Positions 31,916 through 40,214 of a stretch of DNA of 64,000 bases are shown here, piece after piece. Every line of letters starts with the position of its first letter. Position 1 is the stretch's first letter. The stretch comes from Billgrantia zhangzhouensis (GTDB lineage: Bacteria; Pseudomonadota; Gammaproteobacteria; Pseudomonadales; Halomonadaceae). Made by a program: the position numbers and the translations under genes. The stretch covers positions 62,001 through 126,000 of the forward strand of contig NZ_JABFTT010000002.1 in assembly GCF_021404465.1 (NCBI RefSeq). The letters are read 5' to 3'. The notes beneath the pieces are model-generated. The model made no database searches, was not told the DNA's origin, and saw only the letters and a list, made by a program, of their open reading frames with translations.

Positions 31916-33010
31916 ATGATGAGTGAGTGCTTAACTGGTTTCAGAGTGGCACGGAATGAGCTGGAACGTTTCATGCTGGCGGTGCTGGCGCGTGCCGGCG
32001 CCGATGAGGCCTCGGCCAGTGCCGTGACACATGCCCTGGTGACGGCCTCGCGCATGGGGACCGACAGTCATGGCCTACGCCTGCTGCCGCACTACGTGCA
32101 GGCGCTGCAGGGTGGACGTATCTCTGGCTCCCCCTCGATGCGCTTCGAGCGCCGCCTGCCGGCCACCGGTTACCTGGACGCCGGAAATGGCTTTGGCCAT
32201 CTGGCGGGTTATACCGCCATGCGACATGCTGCCGACATGGCCGAGGAGGTCGGCATGGGGGCGGTGGCCGTGGGGCACTCTTCCCACTTCGGTGCGGCAG
32301 GCTGCTACGCCCTGGCAGCTGCCGAACGCGGCTTGATCGGGCTGGCGCTGTGCAACTCCGATCCCTTCGTGCTGTTGCACGGTGGTATGCATCCGTTCCA
32401 TGGCACCAATCCCATCGCCTTTGCCGCGCCGGTTGCCGATTCTCCTCCCTACCTGCTGGACATGGCGACCAGTTCGATTCCCTGGAACCGTGTGCAGCAA
32501 TATGGCGCCATCGGCCGCGAGCTGCCCGATCAGGTGGCGGCGGATGACGAGGGCAGGGTGACGCGCACTCCCGCCGAGGTGGCGGCACTGCTGCCGCTGG
32601 GCGGCGCGGACTTCGGTTTCAAGGGCGCCGGCCTGGGCGGCATGGTCGAGGTGCTCAGTTCCACCTTGGCTGGTATGGCGAATGGCTTCCGGCTGCTGCC
32701 CATGGGCGGGCCGGACATGTCCACGCCGCGGGGCGTCGGGCATTTCTTTCTGGCGCTGAAGCCGGATGCCTTCGCGCTGGGCGATGTTTATCCGGCCAGG
32801 ATGCACGACTACCTCGACGACCTGCGCGCCCAGCCGGGAAGGGGCGGGGCTCGAGTTCTGGCGCCGGGCGACCGCGAGTGGGCCTGCCAGGCGCACCGCG
32901 ATGCCGAAGGCATTCCCCTGGATAGCGCCAACCAGGCCGCCTATGGCGAGCTTGCCGAGCGGCTCGATGTCGCTCCGCTGCGGCGCCTGCGTAGCGCCGG
33001 TCAGTGCTGA
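31916..33010 (+). CDS. Ldh2/MdhA family NAD(P)-dependent oxidoreductase
   Basis: Member of the malate/L-lactate/ureidoglycolate dehydrogenase fold (Ldh_2). Hallmarks: MGTDSHGLRLLPHYVQAL (~43-60), with its catalytic His, AVGHSSHFGAAGCYALAA (~118-135) and FHGTNPIAFAAP (~163-174). Length 364 is usual. ATGs at 31916 and 31919 both fit AAGGGA upstream. It sits between the TRAP operon and the FadR-type regulator. Could reduce or oxidise a 2-keto acid/2-hydroxyacid of the pathway; exact substrate unknown. Confidence 0.85.
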   Translation: MMSECLTGFRVARNELERFMLAVLARAGADEASASAVTHALVTASRMGTDSHGLRLLPHYVQALQGGRISGSPSMRFERRLPATGYLDAGNGFGHLAGYTAMRHAADMAEEVGMGAVAVGHSSHFGAAGCYALAAAERGLIGLALCNSDPFVLLHGGMHPFHGTNPIAFAAPVADSPPYLLDMATSSIPWNRVQQYGAIGRELPDQVAADDEGRVTRTPAEVAALLPLGGADFGFKGAGLGGMVEVLSSTLAGMANGFRLLPMGGPDMSTPRGVGHFFLALKPDAFALGDVYPARMHDYLDDLRAQPGRGGARVLAPGDREWACQAHRDAEGIPLDSANQAAYGELAERLDVAPLRRLRSAGQC

Positions 33011-33060
33011 AAATGCGGTAAACTGGCGGCAATTGGCGCATTTATCAGGAGACATCGCCT

Positions 33061-33777
33061 ATGAGCAGATATCGGGTCGAGCGCAAGACGCTTTCGGAAC
33101 AGGTGGCGGAGCAGCTCGAGGCGGAAATCCTCGAGGGGCGGCTCAGTGAGAACGATCAACTGCCCTCGGAGCGCGAGTTGATGGAGCAGTTCGGCGTGGG
33201 CCGTCCGGCGGTTCGCGAGGCACTGTTCTATCTGCAGCAGCTTGGCCTGATTGCCATTAACAGCGGTACCCGAGCCCGGGTGATTCGCCCCACAGCCGAA
33301 TCGGTCATGGCACGGCTGTCCGGCGTTACCCGCCAACTGCTCTCCAAGCCCGATGGTCAGCAGTACTTCCAGGAAGCTCGGGCAATGTTCGAGATCTCGC
33401 TGGCCCGCCATGCGGCACGTCACGCCAGCGACGAGGACATCTCCCGGTTGCGCGATGCGTTGCAGGACAACCGCGACGCGCTGGGCGACGAGGCGCGCTT
33501 CAAGCGCTCCGACAACGATTTTCATGGCGTGCTGGCGAGCATTGGCCGCAACCCCATCTTCGACGCCATCCACGTGGCGCTCTCCGAGTGGCTCGACGAC
33601 CGCCGCGCCCAGGTCCTTCAGCAGAAGGACGAGGACAAGGCGGCGCTGGTGGCGCATAGGGAGATCGTCGACGCCATCGAGTCCCACGACCCGGACGCCG
33701 CCGAGGCAGCCATGCGACGGCACCTCGACCGGCATTATGGGACTTATATGAAGCTCAAGAAGCGCCTTACGGAATAA
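33061..33777 (+). CDS. FadR/GntR-family regulator with FCD domain
   Basis: 238 residues. The winged HTH is at ~8-75 (EQLEAEILEGRLSENDQLPSERELMEQFGVGRP split by an AVREAL recognition helix). The FCD domain carries SDNDFHGVLASIG and the C-terminal HREIVDAI ... MRRHLDRHY, giving the D/H/H/H metal set. It ends the rightward gene run and probably controls the sugar-acid genes; GTAT/ATAC motifs before three of the cluster's operons are the candidate sites. Start ATG 33061 follows AGGAGAC. Confidence 0.88.
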   Translation: MSRYRVERKTLSEQVAEQLEAEILEGRLSENDQLPSERELMEQFGVGRPAVREALFYLQQLGLIAINSGTRARVIRPTAESVMARLSGVTRQLLSKPDGQQYFQEARAMFEISLARHAARHASDEDISRLRDALQDNRDALGDEARFKRSDNDFHGVLASIGRNPIFDAIHVALSEWLDDRRAQVLQQKDEDKAALVAHREIVDAIESHDPDAAEAAMRRHLDRHYGTYMKLKKRLTE

Positions 33778-34071
33778 ACAAATGTCTGCGCGAGCGAATC
33801 GCTGCGTTGCGCGGTGCTCGGAATCCTCACATATACCCCATATGCTCCGGTTCCTGTGCTCCGTGCGCCTTGCGCTTCATCTCGCTCGCCCATTTGCTCA
33901 GCGCTTCCAAACTCCGCTTTCTCGCCCAATTTCGCCTTGTGACCCACACGGATGTGGGAAATGCGTTGGCCCGTAGGGAACGGGCCTAGCCCTGGCTCTA
34001 GCTCGCAAGATCGCGATAGCTGGGTATTCTCAGCCATAAGAAGGAAGTTCGAGCGCAGCCACGTTATACCA
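33778..34071. repeat. intergenic repeat region with dispersed two-hairpin element (copy 1)
   Basis: No gene. Bases 33911-33995 match 57396-57480 over 85 positions with 9 mismatches and no gaps. Inside are GGCCCGT / ACGGGCC (33968-33974 and 33980-33986, 5-base loop) and a CCCAC / GTGGG stem. The left part (33785-33905) differs from the second copy and contains several GC-rich repeats of its own. It lies between convergent genes and may also end transcription. Confidence 0.65.
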
Positions 34072-35712
34072 CTATAAAGAAACGCCGCGCTTCCAGGGGA
34101 TGAAGTCATATTGCGCCAATCTCACCGCATGGGGTTGGTAGCGACCGGAAGCGGTGTCGATGCATAGCGCGAGCAGGCGGTCGGCGAGTTCGTCGATGGT
34201 TGCTTCGCCGCGAATGATGGGGCCGGCGTCGAAGTCGATGACGTCGCCCATGCGTGCGGCCAGTTCGCTGTTGCTGGATATCTTCAATACGGGCGTGATG
34301 GGGTTGCCGGTAGGCGTGCCGAGTCCGGTGGTGAAGAGGATCAGGTTGGCGCCGGAGCCGGCTAGCGCAGTGGTGGATTCCACGTCGTTGCCCGGCGTGC
34401 AGAGCAGGTTCAGCCCGGCCCGTGTATGCGGCTCGGTGTAGTCGAGCACGTCGATCACCGGGCTGTCGCCGCCTTTCTTGGCGGCGCCGGCGGATTTCAT
34501 GGCATCGGTGATCAGGCCATCGCGAATGTTGCCCGGCGAGGGGTTCATCGAGAAGTCTGCGCCGACTCGGGCAGCATGCTGCTGGTAGGCTTCCATCAGC
34601 GTCTTGAAGCGCTCGGCCACGGCATCGTCGCGGCAGCGCGCGATCAGCTCGTGCTCGACACCGCACAGCTCAGGGAATTCGCTGAGGATGCCGCTGCCTC
34701 CCAGCGCCACCAGGCGGTCGACCACTGCGCCCACCAGGGGGTTGGCCGAAAGTCCGGAGAAGCCGTCGGAGCCGCCGCACTCCACTCCCAGGGTCAATGC
34801 CGAGAGCGGCGCAGGTGAGCGCTCGACGCGATTGGCCTCGGCCAGGCCGTCGAAGATGGTGGTCAGCGCCTCACGGATCAGCGCCTCTTCGCTCGTGCTG
34901 GCCTGCTGTTCGAGGTAGTGGACCGGACGCAGCCACTGCGGATCGCGCTTGGCCACGGCGGCTTTCAGCATCTCGATCTGTGCCTTCTGGCAGCCCAGGC
35001 TGAGCACCGTGGCGCCCGCCACGTTGGGATGGCAGATGTAGCCGGCCAGCAGTTGGCACAGGGCGCGGGCATCGTCGTCGGTGCCGCCGCAGCCCAGGGT
35101 ATGGGTGAGGAAGCGAACGCCGTCGACGTTGGGGAACAGCCTCTCGCCGACAGGGGAGGTCTGCTCGGTGTCGCTCTCGCCATGTAGCAGGGCGCGGGCC
35201 ATGCGCTTGTAGTCGCGGTAGGGGTCTTCACCCAGGGCATCGGCGACGCACTGGCGCAGCACTTCGATATTGCGGTTCTCGCAGAACACCAACGGCACTA
35301 CCAGCCAGACGTTGGCCGTACCGACCCTGCCGTCGGGGCGGCAATAACCCTCGAAAGTGACATCGGCAAATGACGAGACGTCGGGGACTCGCCATTCGCC
35401 GCGTCTGGCCTGGGGCGTGGCGGAAGCGGTGCTGTGCTCGGTGTTGTCGACCGTAATGGCCGTTCCCGCCGGGATGGGGCGCGTGGCGCGGCCCACGGTG
35501 ACGCCGTACATGACGACGGCATCTCCAGCGGTGATGTCCTCGACACTGAACTTGTGCTTGTGGCGAATCGGCTCCGCCAGTTCCAGGGGGCGCCCGTCGT
35601 CGTCGACCCGGGTGCCGGCGGCAAGATCCTTCAGCGCCACGCGCACGTTGTCGGCGGCGTGAACGCGCAGGCTCTGCCGTTGGCTGCCGTCGCTGGCAAT
35701 GGTCTCTGTCAT
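34072..35712 (-). CDS. UxaA-family sugar-acid dehydratase (altronate dehydratase type)
   Basis: 546 residues. The N-terminal ~90 residues are an SAF domain (VRVALKDLAAGT, ITAGDAVVMYG); then the UxaA core starts GYCRPDGRVGTANVW (~121), where F-x-G-Y-x-R-x-D-G-R-x-G-T is the family hallmark, and ends with TGLGTPTGNPITPVLKI. This family removes water from altronate, galactarate or L-fuconate-like acids with Fe/Mn. The partner genes (2-keto-3-deoxyacid SDR and FAH-type hydrolase) point to a non-phosphorylating route, so L-fuconate, L-rhamnonate or a pentonate is more likely than altronate. Last gene of a leftward operon; gap to the FAH gene 24 bases. Confidence 0.85.
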   Translation of the reverse strand: MTETIASDGSQRQSLRVHAADNVRVALKDLAAGTRVDDDGRPLELAEPIRHKHKFSVEDITAGDAVVMYGVTVGRATRPIPAGTAITVDNTEHSTASATPQARRGEWRVPDVSSFADVTFEGYCRPDGRVGTANVWLVVPLVFCENRNIEVLRQCVADALGEDPYRDYKRMARALLHGESDTEQTSPVGERLFPNVDGVRFLTHTLGCGGTDDDARALCQLLAGYICHPNVAGATVLSLGCQKAQIEMLKAAVAKRDPQWLRPVHYLEQQASTSEEALIREALTTIFDGLAEANRVERSPAPLSALTLGVECGGSDGFSGLSANPLVGAVVDRLVALGGSGILSEFPELCGVEHELIARCRDDAVAERFKTLMEAYQQHAARVGADFSMNPSPGNIRDGLITDAMKSAGAAKKGGDSPVIDVLDYTEPHTRAGLNLLCTPGNDVESTTALAGSGANLILFTTGLGTPTGNPITPVLKISSNSELAARMGDVIDFDAGPIIRGEATIDELADRLLALCIDTASGRYQPHAVRLAQYDFIPWKRGVSL

Positions 35713-35736
35713 GGTCTGGGGCTCCGCAGCAGGACG

Positions 35737-36594
35737 CTAGGTGTCGCTCGAAGGTTCGGCGATCACACGCTGGGTCTGGATGCCGAGGCCTTCGATGCTC
35801 AGGCGCATCTGCTGGCCAGGCTGGAGGTAGACCGGTGGCTTCTGGCCCATGCCCACTCCGGGCGGGGTGCCGGTGGAGATGACATCGCCGGGCTGAAGGC
35901 TCATGAAGCGGCTCAGGTAGCTGATCAGGAAGGGGATCTGGTAGACCATGGTGCGCGTGTTGCCGTCCTGGTAGCGATGTCCGTCTACTTCCAGCCACAG
36001 GTCGAGCTGGTGGGGGTCGGCGATCTCCTCCGGTGTCACCAGCCAGGGGCCCAGCGGGCCGAAGGTGTCGCAGCCCTTGCCCTTGTCCCAGGTGCCGCTG
36101 CGCTCGAGCTGGAACTCGCGCTCGGAAACGTCGTTGACCACGCAGTAGCCGGCCACATGGGCCATGGCGCCGGCTTCGGCGACGTAGCGTGCGGTCTTGC
36201 CGATCACCACGCCGAGCTCGACTTCCCAATCGGTTTTGCGCGAGTCGCGTGGAATGATCACTTCGTCGTTGGGGCCGCAGATGGCGCTGGTCCACTTGTT
36301 GAAGATCACCGGCTCGGGCGGTACCTCGGCGCCGGTTTCCGCGGCGTGATCGGAATAGTTGAGCCCGATGCAGATGAACTTGCCCACGCCACCCACGCAG
36401 GGACCGATGCGGGTATCGGGAGAGACCTGGGGCAAGCGGGAGGGATCTAGTCCGGCCAGTTCTGCCAGGGTGTTGCGCCCCAAATGGCGGCCATTGATGT
36501 CGGCTACGTGAGCCGAAAGGTCGCGGATCCCGCCGTCGGCGTCGAGCAGGCCGGGTTTCTCACGGCCCTTGGGGCCGAAGCGCAGCAGTTTCAT
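35737..36594 (-). CDS. FAH-family hydrolase (2,4-diketo-3-deoxy-sugar-acid hydrolase type)
   Basis: 285 residues. N-terminal LLRFGPKGREKPGLLDADG and the core GKFICIGLNYSDHAAE, EVELGVVIGK, VNDVSEREFQ and TGTPPGVGMG are typical of the FAH group that includes 2,4-diketo-3-deoxy-L-fuconate hydrolase and enzymes often labelled ureidoglycolate lyase. Metal ligands are the Glu residues of EVELG and the following acidic positions. Expected to split a 2,4-diketo-3-deoxy acid to pyruvate plus a hydroxyacid. Start ATG 36594 follows AAGGAG. It lies between the dehydratase and SDR genes in one leftward operon. Confidence 0.85.
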   Translation of the reverse strand: MKLLRFGPKGREKPGLLDADGGIRDLSAHVADINGRHLGRNTLAELAGLDPSRLPQVSPDTRIGPCVGGVGKFICIGLNYSDHAAETGAEVPPEPVIFNKWTSAICGPNDEVIIPRDSRKTDWEVELGVVIGKTARYVAEAGAMAHVAGYCVVNDVSEREFQLERSGTWDKGKGCDTFGPLGPWLVTPEEIADPHQLDLWLEVDGHRYQDGNTRTMVYQIPFLISYLSRFMSLQPGDVISTGTPPGVGMGQKPPVYLQPGQQMRLSIEGLGIQTQRVIAEPSSDT

Positions 36595-36632
36595 GATGTC
36601 TCCTTGCTCATGGTTTGTCCCCGATGGTGTCG

Positions 36633-37382
36633 TCAGATCAGCCAGCCGCCGTCGATGATGTGGGTGGTGCCGGTGGTGTAAGCGGACTCGTCCGCGGCGA
36701 GATAAGTGGCCAAGGCGGCGATTTCCTCCGCCGTGCCCAGTCGCCCGAGCGGCTGACGGTCAAGGAACTCGGCGTGGACCTCGGCATCGGGGCGCGCCTG
36801 CCGCTGGGCCTGCTCGCGGATGCGCTGGCGCAGCGAGGGGGAGTCCACGGTGCCTGGGCAGATGGCGTTGCAGCGAATACCCTGGCCGATGAAGTCGGCG
36901 GCGATCGATTTGGTCAGGCCGATCACGGCGGCCTTGGTGGTGCCGTAGGCGCAGCGGTTGGGCACGCCCTTGAGGCTGGAGGCCACTGAGGCCATGTTGA
37001 TGATGCTGCCTCCGCCGTGACGGATCATGGCCGGCAGCAGGGCGCGGGTCAGGCGCATCATGGCGGTCACGTTCAGGGACAGCGATAACTCCCAGTCGTC
37101 GTCGCTGCCTTCGAGCAGCGAGCCGCTGGCGACGAAACCGGCACAGTTGAACAGGACGTCGAGCGGCGGCAGTTCGGCGGCAAGAGCGTCGATGGCAGCG
37201 GCATCTTGCACGTCCAGGCGACAGGTTTCGATGCCAGGCGTGGATGACAGGGTGGCGAGCTTCAGCGCTTCGATGTCGGTGGCAATTACTCGGGCACCCT
37301 CGGCGGCGAAGCGTAGGGCAGTGGCACGACCGATCCCTTGTCCCGCTGCCGTGATCAGCGCCGTCTTGTCGCGCAGTCGCAT
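36633..37382 (-). CDS. SDR dehydrogenase, 2-keto-3-deoxy-L-fuconate dehydrogenase type
   Basis: 249-residue classical SDR: TAAGQGIG (11-18), NCAG (79-82), Ser in INMASVAS, Y146 and K150 in YGTTK, and GTTHIIDGGW at the end. The combination of TAAGQGIGRA at the start, FNCAG and GVPNRCAYGTTKAAVIGLTK matches the group that oxidises 2-keto-3-deoxy-L-fuconate (C4). First gene of the leftward operon; start ATG 37382 follows AAGGAA. A GTAT/ATAC palindrome is at 37488-37507. Substrate is inferred from family resemblance and gene context. Confidence 0.82.
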   Translation of the reverse strand: MRLRDKTALITAAGQGIGRATALRFAAEGARVIATDIEALKLATLSSTPGIETCRLDVQDAAAIDALAAELPPLDVLFNCAGFVASGSLLEGSDDDWELSLSLNVTAMMRLTRALLPAMIRHGGGSIINMASVASSLKGVPNRCAYGTTKAAVIGLTKSIAADFIGQGIRCNAICPGTVDSPSLRQRIREQAQRQARPDAEVHAEFLDRQPLGRLGTAEEIAALATYLAADESAYTTGTTHIIDGGWLI

Positions 37383-37487
37383 GGCGGTTCCTTGCTGTGG
37401 TTATGGAGCGTTGTGGTTATTGGAGCGATGTGGCTGGAACTGGCATGCGTCGGGCTATCCTGGCGAGCCGCACCGAAGCGTGCGCTT

Positions 37488-37507
37488 TTGGTATGATAGG
37501 ATACTAG
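37488..37507. promoter_or_regulatory. GTAT/ATAC half-site motif, copy C
   Basis: TTGGTATGATAGGATACTAG, about 105 bases upstream of the SDR start; half-sites GTAT and ATAC are 6 bases apart and the flanks TTG/TAG are roughly symmetric. Because the controlled gene reads leftward, the TGGTATGAT word cannot be its -10 box in this orientation, which favours an operator. Confidence 0.45.
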
Positions 37508-37531
37508 CCTGACGTTTATCCCGATTATGGC

Positions 37532-37705
37532 CTAGACCGAGGGAAATGCAACTTGCCGCCCCGGTGTGCGGCGTTCCACCAGGTGATGTGCGGCATATTG
37601 GCTGAGAAAGAATGCGGCCCTGAGGTTGACGTCGATGACTTCGCCCCAGTCCGCTTCGCTGAACTCCAGCGCGGGAGCGCGACGGATGGTGCCGGCTATA
37701 TGCCG
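37532..37705 (-). pseudogene. fragment of a kduD-like SDR (2-deoxy-D-gluconate 3-dehydrogenase type)
   Basis: The minus-strand frame reads GTIRRAPALEFSEADWGEVI followed by DVNLRAAFFLSQYAAHH, which is the middle (~residues 85-130) of KduD-type dehydrogenases. The N-terminal cofactor-binding part and the catalytic Y-x-x-x-K part are missing, and the frame upstream (37706-37810) is unrelated. It is therefore a remnant about 58 codons long. KduD acts in hexuronate breakdown, so an older version of the neighbouring sugar-acid cluster probably carried it. It lies between the SDR operon and tRNA-Pro. Confidence 0.7.
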
Positions 37706-37877
37706 CGTGCCCTGTAGGGATGGCAACCAACTGAATGGAAAGTACAAAAGAGGCTTTCCATTTTCGTTCGAACGCGATAGTATACGCCTCGTTCTCAGGG
37801 GCGCTGGCAACGACCGGTCAACCTGAAGCGTCGAATATCGCTGCGTTTTTGCCGTGACGGAATCGACGCAGAAATGT

Positions 37878-37954
37878 CGGAGCGTGGCGCAGCTTGGTAG
37901 CGCGCTGCAATGGGGTTGCAGAGGTCGCAGGTTCGAATCCTGTCGCTCCGACCA
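37878..37954 (+). tRNA. tRNA-Pro (anticodon GGG)
   Basis: Folds as a complete cloverleaf: acceptor CGGAGCG / CGCTCCG, D arm GCGCAGCTTGGTAGCGC, anticodon stem CTGCA / TGCAG around loop ATGGGGT (anticodon GGG), T arm GCAGG-TTCGAAT-CCTGT, discriminator A and encoded CCA. 77 nt. Starting with C is usual for tRNA-Pro. A terminator follows directly. Confidence 0.97.
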
Positions 37955-37965
37955 TTAGATTTAAG

Positions 37966-38005
37966 AAAAACCGCCACTTACGGGTAATGCCGGGTGGCGG
38001 TTTTT
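37966..38005 (+). terminator. intrinsic terminator of tRNA-Pro
   Basis: AAAAACCGCCAC (37966-37977) pairs with GTGGCGGTTTTT (37994-38005) around a 16-base loop, ending in a run of five T. Twelve perfect pairs including the A/T tails; can work in both directions. Confidence 0.9.
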
Positions 38006-38085
38006 CATTTCAATTCCAAAATTTCTCCTGCCTGGCGGCGCGCTTCGCTTGTTGGGCCGTTGTGTCGCGGTACACTCGGCCGAAC

Positions 38086-38445
38086 TTAGAGTTCTTCCCA
38101 GATACGACGCCTGAATTCCTGGGGCAGGCTGGCTACCTGCTTGATGCGCTGCATGTGCTGCTCTGCAATTTCACGGGCGATCTCTTCATAGCACTCCTGA
38201 ATCTTTTCAGGATCGTGCCCGTGGGTTTCATAGCATTGGCCAAGTTGCTGTCCGGCGGCGGAAAGGGCGGCAATGAAGCGTGCCTCCTGTTGCATCATGT
38301 CACTCATGCTCTCCATCCAGGCGAGCTGCAGGCGTGTCATTGGGGTGATGCCTTGAATCCATTGTTGGGACCACCACTCCACGAGTGGCTGTGAGGCAAA
38401 CGGCGCTGGATTCGTCGGAGGGCTTGTGGTGTTGGTGCTGGGCAT
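38086..38445 (-). CDS. conserved-looking helical hypothetical protein (phasin-like)
   Basis: 119 residues from ATG 38445, chosen because GGAG lies 7 bases upstream (an earlier ATG at 38475 lacks one). After a Pro/Thr/Asn-rich N-terminus the rest is predicted helical and amphipathic (PMTRLQLAWMESMSDMMQQ, FIAALSAAGQQLG), without membrane segments. The pattern resembles phasins, which coat polyhydroxyalkanoate granules, but no diagnostic motif is present. Convergent with the tRNA-Pro terminator. Function unknown. Confidence 0.6.
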   Translation of the reverse strand: MPSTNTTSPPTNPAPFASQPLVEWWSQQWIQGITPMTRLQLAWMESMSDMMQQEARFIAALSAAGQQLGQCYETHGHDPEKIQECYEEIAREIAEQHMQRIKQVASLPQEFRRRIWEEL

Positions 38446-38642
38446 GGCGATCTCCTGTGGTATAGATAAGGGCAAGCGTCAGGAGGTATTCCTTTGAGTG
38501 TAGCCGTCTGGGGGCAGGGCTCCATGCATTTTTTGGTGCGCTGCGGTATGAATTTTTATGATACCCGGTAGACAACGCTTTACTTGCCCGGTTGGGGATG
38601 GGCATGCTTTGTGAATTGGCTGAGCGCACTGGGAGCATAGCG

Positions 38643-38816
38643 ATGTGGGGTGTGATCAAGTCGGTATTGGCGGCTTTCCTTGGGGTGCAGCGGGACCAGC
38701 AGCGCCGCGAGGATTTCGAGAGGGGCAGCCCGCTCGCCTTCATCGTGACGGGCATCGTCATGGGAGTGTTGTTAGTGGCAATCATTGCCCTGGTAGCGTT
38801 CCTGGCGGCGGGTTGA
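38643..38816 (+). CDS. DUF2970 domain protein
   Basis: 57 residues with one transmembrane helix (FIVTGIVMGVLLVAIIALV). The N-terminal block SVLAAFLGVQ ... RREDFERGSP is the DUF2970 pattern. Start ATG 38643 follows GGGAG; the frame is open back to 38592 without support. Such proteins commonly sit just before cytochrome c oxidase genes, as here, so a role in oxidase assembly is possible but unproven. Confidence 0.8.
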   Translation: MWGVIKSVLAAFLGVQRDQQRREDFERGSPLAFIVTGIVMGVLLVAIIALVAFLAAG

Positions 38817-39014
38817 AATCGCCGAAACGATGAGGTTTGTCGTACAACGTTGACTGCCGCGTTAGCCAGAAGGAGGAGAACGGACCAGTGACTTTCTGAT
38901 TTTGGCTTCATATACTCGCTCAAGAAGCGGCTAATGTTCTCTGGGATGAGAACCCCGACCCCTGACATACGGGACTGCCGCTATCTAGACAACTACAAAC
39001 ATCGGGAGGCGTCG

Positions 39015-40133
39015 ATGCGCACTCTGCTCGTCTGGTTGGCAGGGGGCTTGGCCCTTGTCGGCTCGAGCCAGGTGGCTCTGGCTAGAGGCTGGAACATGCC
39101 TGTCGGGGTCACTGACCTCAGTGGTGAAATTTACAGCCTGCACATGATCATATTCTGGATCTGTGTGGTCATCGGCGTGGTCGTGTTCGGGGTGATGTTC
39201 TACTCCCTGTTCCGCTATCGCCATTCCCAGGGCGCCAAGGCAGCCAATTTCCACGAAAACACCACTGTCGAGATCATCTGGACGACGGTACCGCTGCTGA
39301 TCCTTGTCGGCATGGCGGTGCCCGCTACGGCGACGCTACAGAAGATCTACGATCCTTCCGATGCCGAACTCGACGTCATGATCACCGGACAACAGTGGCG
39401 CTGGCGCTACGAATATCTGGGTGAGGACGTGGCCTTCAATTCCAACCTTGCAACCCCCCGGGCACAGATCCGCGGTGAAGAGGAGCGCGGCGAGCATTAC
39501 CTGCTCGAGGTCGACGAGCCCCTGGTGTTGCCGATCAATCGCAAGGTCCGCTTCCTGTTCACTTCCGACGATGTCCTGCATGCGTGGTGGGTACCCGAAT
39601 TGGCGGTCAAGCAGGATACCGTGCCGGGCTTCGTCACCGAGAACTGGGTGCAGATCAACGAGCCGGGCATCTACCGCGGCCAGTGCGCCGAGCTGTGTGG
39701 TGTCGACCATGGCTTCATGCCGGTGGTAGTGCATGCGGTGGAGGAGGATGAGTTCGATGCCTGGCTGGTGGAGCGCCAGGAGATGGCCGCCGAGGAGGCC
39801 ATGGGCGTCGACCGCGATTGGGAGATGGACGAGCTGATGGAGCGTGGCGAAGGCGTCTATGGCAGCATCTGCGCTTCCTGCCACCAGCCCGAAGGGCAGG
39901 GGGCGCCGCCCGCCTTCCCGGCCCTTGCGGGCAACGAGGAGCTGATCGCCGGTATCGAGTGGCACAAGGATGTCGTGATCAATGGCGTGTCGGGGACCGC
40001 CATGCCGGCGTTCCGCACCACCCTGAACCCTGTCGAGCTGGCAGCGGTGATCACCTACACCCGCAACGCCTGGGGCAATGATACCGGCGACGCGGTTCAG
40101 CCGGCGGAGATCGCTGAACGGCTGGCGCAATGA
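39015..40133 (+). CDS. coxB: cytochrome c oxidase subunit II, caa3 type with fused cytochrome c
   Basis: Holds the CuA electron-entry site and a covalently bound heme c. From ATG 39015 (GGGAGG upstream) it has 372 residues: signal peptide, two helices (HMIIFWICVVIGVVVFGV and TTVPLLILVGMAV), the CuA cluster CAELCGVDHGFM (~225), and a C-terminal cytochrome c domain with CASCH (~285) and the axial Met in GTAMPAF. This fusion marks a caa3-type oxidase. The frame is open back to 38934 but those 27 codons lack support. First structural gene of the cox operon; followed 81 bases later by subunit I. Confidence 0.95.
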   Translation: MRTLLVWLAGGLALVGSSQVALARGWNMPVGVTDLSGEIYSLHMIIFWICVVIGVVVFGVMFYSLFRYRHSQGAKAANFHENTTVEIIWTTVPLLILVGMAVPATATLQKIYDPSDAELDVMITGQQWRWRYEYLGEDVAFNSNLATPRAQIRGEEERGEHYLLEVDEPLVLPINRKVRFLFTSDDVLHAWWVPELAVKQDTVPGFVTENWVQINEPGIYRGQCAELCGVDHGFMPVVVHAVEEDEFDAWLVERQEMAAEEAMGVDRDWEMDELMERGEGVYGSICASCHQPEGQGAPPAFPALAGNEELIAGIEWHKDVVINGVSGTAMPAFRTTLNPVELAAVITYTRNAWGNDTGDAVQPAEIAERLAQ

Positions 40134-40214
40134 CGATCGCCGCCGCGGCGCCGAGGCGTCGCGGCCACCCTGACCCGCTGCGGCATAACAAGACGACGAC
40201 ACTGGAGTATTCCG

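Noticed and set aside
37455..37730. 91-codon minus-strand frame overlapping the kduD fragment
   Set aside because: His/Arg/Ser-rich frame-shifted shadow; the neighbouring frame carries the recognisable KduD segment.
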